From: a virus
Reading direction: 5' to 3' (one strand)
Length of the DNA stretch: 47,609 bases
IMG/VR virus record: IMGVR_UViG_3300032288_004095
Coordinates: 1-47,609 of that record
The notes beneath the pieces were generated by a model that searched no databases, was not told the origin of the DNA, and was given only the letters and a program-made list of their open reading frames with translations. The translations under genes were made by a program, and so were the position numbers. Positions 10,601 through 17,728 of this stretch are shown here, piece by piece (the first letter of the stretch is position 1; every line of letters starts with the position of its first letter).

Positions 10601-12889
10601 TCTAAGATTTTCGTTAAAACCGTAGTTTTCCATATACCACTGCATTAAAACTGCAGCTTTTTCTACATCATCTTTAGCTGCCCCAACCCTTAAATCAAGG
10701 TTTCGCAATTGCGCAGCTAAAATACTGTTTGGATTATATGACGCAAGTGTTCTAAAGTTTAAGGGTTGTCCGCTAGATAGTATTGTTAGCCATTGTGCTT
10801 TCTCTATTCCGGCTACTGTTCTTATGCGATTGTAGTAATCATTTATGTGATTCATTTCGTGGTCCATCAAATCTTGTATATAATCTGATGTAGTTTTTGG
10901 AGTTCCGTTGACCATGAAATGCCTGCCGGATGAGTGCATAAACTTCCACAGTTCGTCTTCCCTCATAATTCTCGGATTTATCATAAAAACTCCATACGCT
11001 GGAGTATTAAATTGGCCCATTATTCGTCCAAGTTCACCTGGTGTTCCTTTAATCCGACTTACTTCTGCGTCGAGGTCTGCTGTAGATATTCCGGGATTAT
11101 TATTTTCAACATATTTAGCAATTTGCAAATCAAGTAGCTCGGCTTCAACGGGTGTGAGTGTACGATTCCCACCATATCTAACACCTTGCGTTCCTATTCC
11201 AAAGATATCTCCAAAGTTGTCTGCATCAATGTTTTCTGGTTTTTCAAAAGCAAATGGGGTCTGAACTCCTGGAATTTGTGCATAAACTAAAACATTTGAC
11301 GGAACCGGGTCCTCGTCATCTATTAGCCCGGGACTTGTCATTTCTCTCTCTGAACCCCAGTAAATTCTGAGCGGTATAACCGATATGTCTTCGTATGCAG
11401 CTGATGGGTTCTGGAGATGGATTGTCATGGCATCGATAATTTCAGATACGAATTCTTCCATTTCGTTTAATCGGCGTTCGGTTATTCTTTCGCCAAGTTG
11501 CCTAGATAGGGCATTCGCTCTTGCTGTTCTAATTTCTTTATCTGAAGCGCCGCGATTCATCAGTTGAACTACCACAGGGTCGTAGCCCAATACTGATACC
11601 TCAAGATTCGTCAAGAGTCTCTGTCCGCCTGAACCATCTGGGACGCTGGAGTATTCAAATATACCGCCTGGTCCCCCAATTTGGACTGGTGATGCTTGCT
11701 CTAAAAATGTTGAGTCTATTGATATATCAGGTTCACCTATGGCCCTGAGTCCTGCATTAATTCTTTCCTCAACATTTAATTTTGTGCGTCTGAACAGTTC
11801 GACAGATTTCTCAAGAGGCGTTCCCTTGATGTTTCTTTTTTCGTTTTTCAAATTGGTTTTTGGATTTGTCTGTATCGTTTTTTTTCTTTTTGCTCTTTCT
11901 TTTAGATTTGAAATAGGCGCCAATCTTGTTAATTCACTAACAATTGGTGTAATCATTGCTCCAACAGCAGATGTTTCTGGTGAATCCAAGCCGGAAGCAA
12001 TCAGTGTTCCGCTGTCGTCAAACAGGCTCAACTTTTTTTTATCGTAACGGAGAGGTCTTATGTTGCCTTGTATTGAATCTATAACTGCTGATAGCTTTCT
12101 AAACCTTTGAACATCTGGTGTTTTGTCTTTAGTTATCTTTGCAACAGCAGAGCCGGCTGGACTATCTGGTCCATCTGGTAAACCTGGTATATCGCAACCA
12201 ACTCCAAAAATGTTCGTAAATCTATTTGCTCCAGGGTTACCGGGGCCACAACGTAGTTTGTTTTTTCCGTCAAGGTAAAGACCTCTAGCTGCTGCAGCGA
12301 GTCCTAGGAGCGACTCACTAAATTCTCTCAAAGAACGTCCAAGCAAACCTTTTTCTGATTCATTTTCAACTTTGCGTGGGTACTGTATTTTAAAATTGTC
12401 TGTTGGCAATGGAAGGTATTTGATGAGGTCGTCTAATTCGTCAAACCGCATTTCGTCAATAGGCCCACCACCTCCAGAGTTGTGACACAATCTCATTGAC
12501 AATCCAGGAGGCATTGCTGGTAGGTCATCGCCTGGATTCCATTGTTTTGCCCACTTAAAGAATTCTGATTCTGGGTACGCCGGAATTTCTTTTTTAGTCT
12601 TTGAAGCTTTAAAATTTATCTGCTTATCAGGCTGTTTCCACCAACTGTCAAGGCTCTTTCCCTTGTAGGTAATGATTGCGTTAGTTGCCCACTCAGAATT
12701 ATGCCCACCAAAATCAGTTATTGATGCAGATTTTAATTGAATTTCGTCAGATGCTTCAGCTTTTCTTAGATTTCCAGTAGTCGAGTTGTAGACAAAACGG
12801 CCACCACTAGGTGTTTGATACATGAATGAGTTGCCATTTTTTGCAACAATTCTTGCATTTAGTGGAATGTTTTGGCTTTTGTCGCCCAT
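7634..12889 (-). CDS. Giant virion protein with two HEXXH metalloprotease-like domains
   Basis: A 1751-aa protein. A Cys-x17-Cys box (residues 214-232) matches that in the 686- and 1445-aa neighbours. The first zinc-protease signature, HEMNH, is at residues 677-681 with a possible third-ligand region (WWHEAFVNAFGE) downstream. A second, HEFGH, is at 1383-1387, followed by Glu-rich helices. Between them lie a copy of the KALG module (KALGSPIGLSRGRR) and two delimiter motifs, SPVGAI (997-1002) and GPLGKM (1055-1060), which would place the two protease domains on separate fragments if cut. HEXXH proteases use a water-activating glutamate and two zinc histidines, all present. Substrates are unknown; maturation, cell-wall entry and host-protein cleavage are all possible. 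It is preceded by a 67-bp gap with a TATAAT box. Confidence 0.75.
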   Translation of the reverse strand: MGDKSQNIPLNARIVAKNGNSFMYQTPSGGRFVYNSTTGNLRKAEASDEIQLKSASITDFGGHNSEWATNAIITYKGKSLDSWWKQPDKQINFKASKTKKEIPAYPESEFFKWAKQWNPGDDLPAMPPGLSMRLCHNSGGGGPIDEMRFDELDDLIKYLPLPTDNFKIQYPRKVENESEKGLLGRSLREFSESLLGLAAAARGLYLDGKNKLRCGPGNPGANRFTNIFGVGCDIPGLPDGPDSPAGSAVAKITKDKTPDVQRFRKLSAVIDSIQGNIRPLRYDKKKLSLFDDSGTLIASGLDSPETSAVGAMITPIVSELTRLAPISNLKERAKRKKTIQTNPKTNLKNEKRNIKGTPLEKSVELFRRTKLNVEERINAGLRAIGEPDISIDSTFLEQASPVQIGGPGGIFEYSSVPDGSGGQRLLTNLEVSVLGYDPVVVQLMNRGASDKEIRTARANALSRQLGERITERRLNEMEEFVSEIIDAMTIHLQNPSAAYEDISVIPLRIYWGSEREMTSPGLIDDEDPVPSNVLVYAQIPGVQTPFAFEKPENIDADNFGDIFGIGTQGVRYGGNRTLTPVEAELLDLQIAKYVENNNPGISTADLDAEVSRIKGTPGELGRIMGQFNTPAYGVFMINPRIMREDELWKFMHSSGRHFMVNGTPKTTSDYIQDLMDHEMNHINDYYNRIRTVAGIEKAQWLTILSSGQPLNFRTLASYNPNSILAAQLRNLDLRVGAAKDDVEKAAVLMQWYMENYGFNENLRERYRDWAKRQGYTKQKIQDVLDGIKDALGARGINGDFDWWHEAFVNAFGEQDPSFRFIPRDTVASDDLWKLIYNILGTTYGQQDHNEAMAELGSFIFSGDGVQQIKRWLTSSENTNFSNYTEAELIKILGLFLGDERVEAAFRNLGAVNPYDFKNLNVNVRNTALTLAPSKFHNYNNIKAQSISSFVGKSSIKALGSPIGLSRGRRIEPFRPNAYDGDKDRNVQDGTIHERPASPVGAIRAAANTATQDVFSPPTDNRRTRRNKIKKQKPDNRFSAVQSIATLASEQRVSNGPLGKMEKYPLARPEDNDWLYDLNGLRQRISEIEAKVDSFFPGKPKKLSHALRNLATMRDMMNQSGISFDITPTYFIIPAMTEFEEILGGRYIGPDTPISPAELGVYYALMHHLIEYPEAFKDVFLDMNAFNMPDMPTPSSSGGTTMLLPTFMELTSTRPSVGASGLRPNNQIPQLRGADVYSDAGLDDLTQMDMFIRPKLRNAKKPIQVGLPAVTYDHGKNPVFYVPGKGPFYIRPEEISNGVVDGMISNMLAFAQSGRLPSANLMDTTITTAVAQLTQEIANNYEEAMDLAKKTPTKRNQLVSKATSDAIEGFDETLKIATFLVGVHEFGHVLDGIGDWRNSRNAANKNSGKGLNSAREFRLTVAELSAIESGMTSPFLDDMARMFATRFFAEQVGDALQTKMSHDRMIQDIPQMIKDREELAEAISEFEKTVTSSMSGVSEPDIRGFMDDALTSGSGLESVLNSILNSIMATSQDESLQKLRDMQETLIAMDAQLVAAQQMMDAFQNKLQNLVPILKWLNNQTFSFDRLHYLVTDMLTGNKNAVSEFMQNFAKSVYGKNDWFDANGKFDNAKYMKSVIEKVNSDALYQELLHYTNVLMLAQGNNGWKNLSDDEIEAVSALLPYISIYAGPAYYPHSAPVKNYVESNAEGYAELHVMKTLERAGSLNHFSEAEKELLDRLHSRMVQWATGNGEGM
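8729..8743 (-). other. HEFGH zinc-protease motif (second copy)
   Basis: These codons spell HEFGH at residues 1383-1387 of the 1751-aa protein, in the hydrophobic helix context FLVGVHEFGHVLDG. This matches the classic HEXXH helix of gluzincin/metzincin-like peptidases. The third zinc ligand is not assigned; glutamates in VAELSAIESG or FFAEQVGD just downstream are candidates. Confidence 0.6.
9710..9901 (-). repeat. Two delimiter motifs (SPVGAI and GPLGKM) in the 1751-aa protein
   Basis: Codons at 9884-9901 encode SPVGAI (residues 997-1002) and codons at 9710-9727 encode GPLGKM (1055-1060). They match the motif repeated twelve times in the protease polyprotein. The roughly 52 residues between them are basic and Thr/Asn-rich, like a linker. 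They lie between the two HEXXH domains. Confidence 0.6.
10847..10861 (-). other. HEMNH zinc-protease motif (first copy)
   Basis: These codons spell HEMNH at residues 677-681 of the 1751-aa protein within DLMDHEMNHINDYYN. Both histidines and the glutamate needed for an HEXXH zinc site are present. A glutamate within WWHEAFVNAFGE about 110 residues downstream is a plausible third ligand. Confidence 0.55.
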
Positions 12890-12931
12890 TGTGGGTCTTT
12901 CTTTAATCTGTGTGATTGCGAGTTATTTGTA

Positions 12932-12947
12932 TGTAAATTATAGACTT
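12932..12947 (-). promoter_or_regulatory. Candidate promoter -10 box (TATAAT) upstream of the 1751-aa gene
   Basis: On the minus strand a perfect TATAAT lies at 12942-12937, in the 67-bp AT-rich gap between the 852-aa gene's stop and the 1751-aa gene's start. It is the longest gap in this part of the arm. No good -35 box is seen 16-18 bp upstream, so this would be an extended or phage-specific promoter, or chance in AT-rich DNA. Confidence 0.35.
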
Positions 12948-12957
12948 ATTATCATAA

Positions 12958-15516
12958 TTATTGCGAAGGAGACTCTTCGTAACCGTCAATAATTGAACCG
13001 ATTCTTGATGTCAGTTTTTCTCCTGTCGTAGACCAGCTGAAAGTCTTGTCATTTTTGAAGTCCGTATACACATAGCCAAATGGATTTGAGCGGATGCTTG
13101 GGTCGTCAATGTTTTTGTCAACTTCAAGAGTTTTCATTACAAGGTCGTATCCGGCTGCCCGTATTTTTTTTCTTGTTTTCTCTGAGCTTTCAGCAACATT
13201 TTCAGATAGAAGTTTTAGCATTCGTACAGCATTTTCTCTGTTCAATGATTTTCTGTTTGACAAGTACCCGTTGTTTATTAATCCCAAATCATTTGCCATA
13301 AAGGAAAAACCAAACCAGTCTCGCATCTCTTTGTCGGTCATTGGGCCCTCTGGAAGTCCATCTGTTCCATTGCTCAAAACACCTGATTCAATAAGCGAGT
13401 TAACCCTGTGGACAGGGTTTGAAATAGAACCTTTGCCTCCGGAAATTTGCTCCCACAAAGGGACTCCGGTGATTTCTGCTATATACCCATCGGTACTTCC
13501 TGCCGCTGAGTCGCTTGACATCGAACCAACTGGGCCTGGTTCGATAAATGGAGCAACACCTGTTTTTGATTTTGAACCACTAAAGCTCACTTGTCTTTCT
13601 TCTAAAAGCTTGAAGAAGTTTTTCAAGTCGTCGTAGGTTGGAAAGGCTTGTGCGTAGTCTGAATCTTTTCCCAATCTGTCAATCATTTGCTCAGCAATAG
13701 ACTCCCGTTCGTCTTGCGAAATTGACCAAATCAGTGGTGGGTCTTGGCCTATTTCAATTTTCCAACCATCAAGGGTGGATGTTATTTTTATGTCATTATT
13801 TTTGTTCAATTTTTTATTTGAATCTTTGAAATAATTCTCAAAATTGTTGTAATTTATAAGTTCTTCATCCACACCATTGAGACCCATGAAGTAGATTCCA
13901 GCCCTACGCATATCAAATGCTCTGTATTGTTCTTTTGCGGGATTGTTGCTTTCGCCTTTTAGGACTGAAAGAATGTAGTCGGCTGGTGTTCTGCCCAACA
14001 TCCCATAACCAGTTTTTTCAAGTAGTTCGTTTTTTTTGAGGTTTTCATCAACCTGTTTTTCAATCAATGGTTGTATGTCGTTTGTCATTAGCCAGAAGTC
14101 AAACCAATCAGTTGGTTCCCCTTCTGAAAAATTGCTAAACCCAAATATCTCGCCGTATTGGTTATTCAGCAAAGAAGGTCTATCCGTGTTGGTATCTTCC
14201 GGGCTAGATGAAATCCATGAATAAAGTGGGTTCGCAGAAATTGAGGTTCCAAATTTACCCCTTTGGTCAACAACTCCATTTTTTAGGTTGGTATTTAAAA
14301 GTTGACCCAAAGATGAAATATTTCCGGATGCACCTGTATTTTCTTGGTCTTTATACTTGGCCTGCTTGGTGTTGTTGATGTCTCCTGGGTTATCCCAGTA
14401 GTCATTATGATTGAACTTAATTCCACCATCAGCCAATGACTGTTGCATCAAAAGTAGAGATTCAAACTCTTTTTTAAGTCCAAGAATCTGGGCCGACCTT
14501 GTCATTTTCCAAATTCTCGTAGGGTAGGCAAGCCATGGGTCTTGCCCTGCATCCCAGTTGATGTCTTCAATGTATTTTGATGTTTCAATATCCCACGCAA
14601 GGGCAAGCGCATTTATCTTTATGGCTTCTGCAACATTTTTTAAGAATCTTCTATTCCTCTTCAGCCGCTTCAACGGCTTGCCTGCAATGTTGTATTTTTC
14701 ACCGAAACCAGCACTGCCTCTATCAATTGGGAACATCCACCAGTCGTAGTGGTCGTTGTGTATTTTTCGCCATTGACCAGAATCTGCTAGCTGTCTATGT
14801 TTTGCAAGTTCAAGGGCTTGGTGAGTGACTACAAATCTATCTCCACCATAAGGTGTTGTGTTTATGAACTTTGCCTTCGGGATGGTGCTTTTTGGCAACA
14901 TTGAAGAAGGTCTTTTATATCCTGAAAGAATGTCTGACTGTGGCTCAAAATCTTCTTGGCTGTCCATCGTCTCGTAATAATTTGGGGGAGGAAATTCATA
15001 CGACTCTTCAAAGTTTGGGTCTAGGCCAGCATCTTCAAGATAGGCGCGCCAGGCGTCGTTGTAATCAATTTGAAGCTCTTCTTCTTCCACCTCTGTGAGT
15101 TTGTTGCCGACTTCCGGCGAGCTCATATCGTCAAACTCAAAATCATCAAACAGCTCATCTTGTCCAAGAAGCGATGGAGGTGATTGCTCGTCTATGTCAA
15201 ATTCCGAGTCGGCTACTGGTTCGTCTTTTGAAACTGCACGGTTTACAAAATCTCTAGCTTTTCTTCTTTTTGACCTATTGTTTTCCATTTGCCCGACTGG
15301 GCCGCCCGGAGTTGGGTCAATTACGCCACGTCCTCTGTTAATCGTTGAAATACCCTCAAGAACATATGGGTCGCTGTCTGCGTTTCTTGCAGTTAAAGCG
15401 TTCATATTTCTTGGCGTTCTTCCGATTGCAGTGCCAAGAGCTTTAACGCCTAGGTTGGCGTTAGTTTTTCTATTTGCCCTGTTACCAGATTCTCTAATTT
15501 CAGTTGGTTCGGCCAT
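12958..15516 (-). CDS. Large virion protein with KALG module and two delimiter motifs
   Basis: An 852-aa protein. Residues about 24-70 hold a module (KALGTAIGRTPRNMNALTAR and on) that is almost identical, in protein and DNA, to one in the 3222-aa polyprotein. The module is followed at once by the delimiter GPVGQM (72-77); a second delimiter, GPVGSM, is at 661-666. If both are cut, the products are a short basic leader, a central protein of about 585 residues rich in aromatic residues and acidic near its start, and a C-terminal piece of about 185 residues. No enzymatic motif was recognised. It follows the 497-aa acidic protein by 14 bp. A virion or ejected protein processed by the phage protease is inferred. 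Confidence 0.7.
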   Translation of the reverse strand: MAEPTEIRESGNRANRKTNANLGVKALGTAIGRTPRNMNALTARNADSDPYVLEGISTINRGRGVIDPTPGGPVGQMENNRSKRRKARDFVNRAVSKDEPVADSEFDIDEQSPPSLLGQDELFDDFEFDDMSSPEVGNKLTEVEEEELQIDYNDAWRAYLEDAGLDPNFEESYEFPPPNYYETMDSQEDFEPQSDILSGYKRPSSMLPKSTIPKAKFINTTPYGGDRFVVTHQALELAKHRQLADSGQWRKIHNDHYDWWMFPIDRGSAGFGEKYNIAGKPLKRLKRNRRFLKNVAEAIKINALALAWDIETSKYIEDINWDAGQDPWLAYPTRIWKMTRSAQILGLKKEFESLLLMQQSLADGGIKFNHNDYWDNPGDINNTKQAKYKDQENTGASGNISSLGQLLNTNLKNGVVDQRGKFGTSISANPLYSWISSSPEDTNTDRPSLLNNQYGEIFGFSNFSEGEPTDWFDFWLMTNDIQPLIEKQVDENLKKNELLEKTGYGMLGRTPADYILSVLKGESNNPAKEQYRAFDMRRAGIYFMGLNGVDEELINYNNFENYFKDSNKKLNKNNDIKITSTLDGWKIEIGQDPPLIWSISQDERESIAEQMIDRLGKDSDYAQAFPTYDDLKNFFKLLEERQVSFSGSKSKTGVAPFIEPGPVGSMSSDSAAGSTDGYIAEITGVPLWEQISGGKGSISNPVHRVNSLIESGVLSNGTDGLPEGPMTDKEMRDWFGFSFMANDLGLINNGYLSNRKSLNRENAVRMLKLLSENVAESSEKTRKKIRAAGYDLVMKTLEVDKNIDDPSIRSNPFGYVYTDFKNDKTFSWSTTGEKLTSRIGSIIDGYEESPSQ
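13519..13536 (-). repeat. Delimiter motif GPVGSM in the 852-aa protein
   Basis: These 18 bases encode GPVGSM at residues 661-666, preceded by PFIEP and followed by a Ser/Asp/Gly-rich linker. It matches the consensus found throughout the 3222-aa polyprotein. Confidence 0.6.
15286..15303 (-). repeat. Delimiter motif GPVGQM in the 852-aa protein
   Basis: These 18 bases encode GPVGQM at residues 72-77, directly after the KALG module (ending IDPTPG) and before a basic stretch, NNRSKRRKARDF. It matches the consensus of the polyprotein delimiters. Confidence 0.65.
15311..15429 (-). repeat. KALG module DNA repeat, copy 1
   Basis: This 119-bp segment matches 25680-25798 in the same orientation with only three differences found by eye. 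It encodes the RTPRNMNA...GRGVIDPTP part of the module in the 852-aa protein. Differences fall at silent or conservative positions. Flanking DNA diverges at once on both sides. Confidence 0.85.
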
Positions 15517-15530
15517 GCCGCACCACCGAA

Positions 15531-17024
15531 CTAGTTAAGCTCTGTTTGAGGCTTTGATTCGTCTTGGCTGTTAGAAAAACCTTCTTCAGCCGCAATCATT
15601 TCAAACTCAAGAAGCGTTGAAAGGAAATTATCTGCTGCAGACTTTTCTCCAGTTTCAAATCTCTTTTTTGTTTCTTCATCAACCCAGCCATCTGGAATGA
15701 TGTTTTCAAGACCCAATGCCATTGCTCTTTTCATGATGTGCATCTTTGCAACATCGCTCTTTGAGCGCTCCCATGCCATGATTGCATTTCTTAGGTCCAT
15801 CTCGTTTGCAATTGGGAACTTGCCGTCTTCCATTGCCTCGCCGGACTCTGACATTTCTTTCTTTTGAATGTCGCTATAAGAACGCTTCAAAGCAATTTCA
15901 GCAGCTTCGGCTTCGATTGCAAGTGCTTCGTCTTGCGTGTATTCGTCGTATCCAAGGACATCGCCATCAAGCGAAACGAACACATCGTAGGACTTGCCGT
16001 CAATTCCTTCAATCTCCACTGCGTATGCATCAAAGCCCTCAAAAATGTCTGCTTCGACAGCTACAACATCGCCCTGAATACTCTTTGTAGCAATACCAGC
16101 AGCTTCGCTGAATGAAATTAGATTTGTTGGCTGGAAACCGGATTTAACCTGTAGAACTTCTTCGTTCAGCATGTGCCAACCCATTACTTCTCCGGTTGAA
16201 CCGTCAAAGAAGATTTCAATTGGCTTTCCGTCTTTCCTTTCAACATCAACCACGAACATGTCAGCAACATCTGAGTAACCAGAGTCAAGAACCTTGCCAC
16301 TGAACATGTCCTCTGCTCTGCCTTCAATTTCAAGCAAAGCTGGCATGTCGCCTTCTTTAACGCAACCGCCTGGGCAGTTGTCGCAAATACCAGACGCACC
16401 AGGATAAACCTTGCGCTCAATTGCGCATACAAATACATCGGAGCCAAAGTCCTCAGACTTATAACCCATGCTTCTTAGTCTTCTGTTTTCCATCATCTGA
16501 CGATTTGGAATTTCGTCTTCCTGCTCCGGCATTTCTTCATCAAGCTCTTCTTCCTCAACGAGCTCTTCTTCTGCCATTGGCATCATTTGTCTTTTTCTTT
16601 TTGGAGCCGAACGCATAGCGAGCATCTCGTCCATGTCGTCTTCCATTTCGTCGTCTTCCATGTCCATGTCCTCTTCGTCCATGTCCATTTCTTCTTCGTC
16701 CATCTCTTCTTCGTCATCTTCCTGGACGTCGTGCTCTTCATCTTGGTAAACATCGCCATAAGCTCTCATGGCAGCTTTTTCTTCTACCATTTCCACTTCC
16801 ATCATTGGCTTCTTTTTCTTTTTTGGCATTGGGGCAGGCATGTCTTCATCCATTGCCTCTTCAGCGGTGTCATACATCTTCATAGACACGGCCATAGCTC
16901 CGCATTTGCCGCAGACTTTGTCTCCCGCTTTATAACCACACTCGGAAGAATCAAGACCTTTTGCGCACTGAACAAGTTCTCCGTCAGCATCAATTTTTAC
17001 CATAGGACCATCACCCATTGCCAT
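15531..17024 (-). CDS. Acidic virion-assembly protein with Cys clusters and PepSY-like repeats
   Basis: A 497-aa protein with an AAGGAG ribosome binding site about 7 nt before its ATG. From the N-terminus it has a Cys cluster (CGYKAGDKVCGKCG), then a very acidic Asp/Glu/Met low-complexity stretch (about residues 95-180), a second Cys cluster (CAIERKVYPGASGICDNCPG), and two PepSY-like beta units (MFVVDVERKDGKPIEIFFDG and AYAVEIEGIDGKSYDVFVSL). Near the C-terminus FPIANEMDLRNAI...HIMKRA...IIPDGW repeats a segment of the 166-aa protein encoded just upstream. The acidic region and position after the protease gene would fit a scaffold or decoration protein, but no scaffold or capsid fold is recognisable. 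It contains no delimiter motif. Confidence 0.7.
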   Translation of the reverse strand: MAMGDGPMVKIDADGELVQCAKGLDSSECGYKAGDKVCGKCGAMAVSMKMYDTAEEAMDEDMPAPMPKKKKKPMMEVEMVEEKAAMRAYGDVYQDEEHDVQEDDEEEMDEEEMDMDEEDMDMEDDEMEDDMDEMLAMRSAPKRKRQMMPMAEEELVEEEELDEEMPEQEDEIPNRQMMENRRLRSMGYKSEDFGSDVFVCAIERKVYPGASGICDNCPGGCVKEGDMPALLEIEGRAEDMFSGKVLDSGYSDVADMFVVDVERKDGKPIEIFFDGSTGEVMGWHMLNEEVLQVKSGFQPTNLISFSEAAGIATKSIQGDVVAVEADIFEGFDAYAVEIEGIDGKSYDVFVSLDGDVLGYDEYTQDEALAIEAEAAEIALKRSYSDIQKKEMSESGEAMEDGKFPIANEMDLRNAIMAWERSKSDVAKMHIMKRAMALGLENIIPDGWVDEETKKRFETGEKSAADNFLSTLLEFEMIAAEEGFSNSQDESKPQTELN

Positions 17025-17217
17025 TTTTTTGCTCCTTGTATTGCATGGTTGTCGAAAGACAACCCTTTGGGCTCATGCATCCACCACACGGAAACTGGCG
17101 TTTTTCGCCAGCAACAATGCACTGATACTTTGCCTTAGAACTGTTTTCTTTAGTAGGTTTAGCATAACCCATAACAGGGTTCTTGCGGTTGTACCCACTT
17201 TTTCTTTCTGTATTCAT
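17011..17217 (-). CDS. Small Cys-rich protein, possible zinc knuckle
   Basis: A 68-aa basic protein filling the gap between the 166-aa and 497-aa genes. It starts 4 nt after the previous stop and overlaps the next start by 14 nt. Its C-terminal half has four cysteines in the order YQC...FPCGGCMSPKGC, which could bind a metal ion. It somewhat resembles the second Cys cluster of the 497-aa protein. The ribosome binding site is weak, so translation may depend on coupling. Function unknown. Confidence 0.6.
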   Translation of the reverse strand: MNTERKSGYNRKNPVMGYAKPTKENSSKAKYQCIVAGEKRQFPCGGCMSPKGCLSTTMQYKEQKNGNG

Positions 17218-17221
17218 AAAA

Positions 17222-17722
17222 CTATTTACTACTGTTTTTCCATTTTTCAGGAATCATGTCCTGCCGCCCTAGGGATATGGCTCTTTTCATTATGTGTTTT
17301 TTTGCTCTGGCTTTATTTTTTGCTCGACCAAAAGCGTAAATTGCATTTTCTAAGTCAGATTCATTTTCAATTGGGTATGAGCCATCAGGCAATGCCATCC
17401 CGTTTTTTGCAAGTTTTTCACGTGATTCGTCGCTAAATAATCTTTTCTCACTAACACTAGAAAGCTCGTGCAATTTCTTTACGAGTTCATCAACTAAAAG
17501 TGGACCCATTGATTTTGCGTCAACAAGAACTACGCCTTTTTCGTTTGCGGATGACTCGAATCCGTATTTTTCTAGGATTTGGTCAACCTCTGTTTTGAGG
17601 TGAAATATTTCTGACAATTCGCTTTGGATAACAATTTCTTCCTGAAGCGTGTTGTCAAGAGATTCAAGACTCTTTATTGACATTTCATATTTGCTTGTTT
17701 GAGTCGAAGTATATATTTTCAT
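17222..17722 (-). CDS. Hypothetical protein with C-terminal domain shared with the 497-aa protein
   Basis: A 166-aa protein starting 6 nt after the polyprotein stop, with GAGGGT upstream of its ATG. The N-terminal 115 residues are helical and acidic. The C-terminal 50 residues (SYPIENESDLENAIYAFGRA, then KKHIMKRAISLG and IPEKW) match the end of the 497-aa protein in nearly every conserved position. This looks like a short helical domain duplicated in neighbouring head genes, perhaps for interaction with a common partner. No enzymatic residues were recognised. Confidence 0.65.
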   Translation of the reverse strand: MKIYTSTQTSKYEMSIKSLESLDNTLQEEIVIQSELSEIFHLKTEVDQILEKYGFESSANEKGVVLVDAKSMGPLLVDELVKKLHELSSVSEKRLFSDESREKLAKNGMALPDGSYPIENESDLENAIYAFGRAKNKARAKKHIMKRAISLGRQDMIPEKWKNSSK

Positions 17723-17728
17723 ATAAAA

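Noticed and set aside
16587-17138. A His/Phe/Val-rich plus-strand frame of 183 codons
   Set aside because: It is the reverse complement of the Asp/Glu/Met-rich stretch of the acidic protein; not a metal-binding protein.
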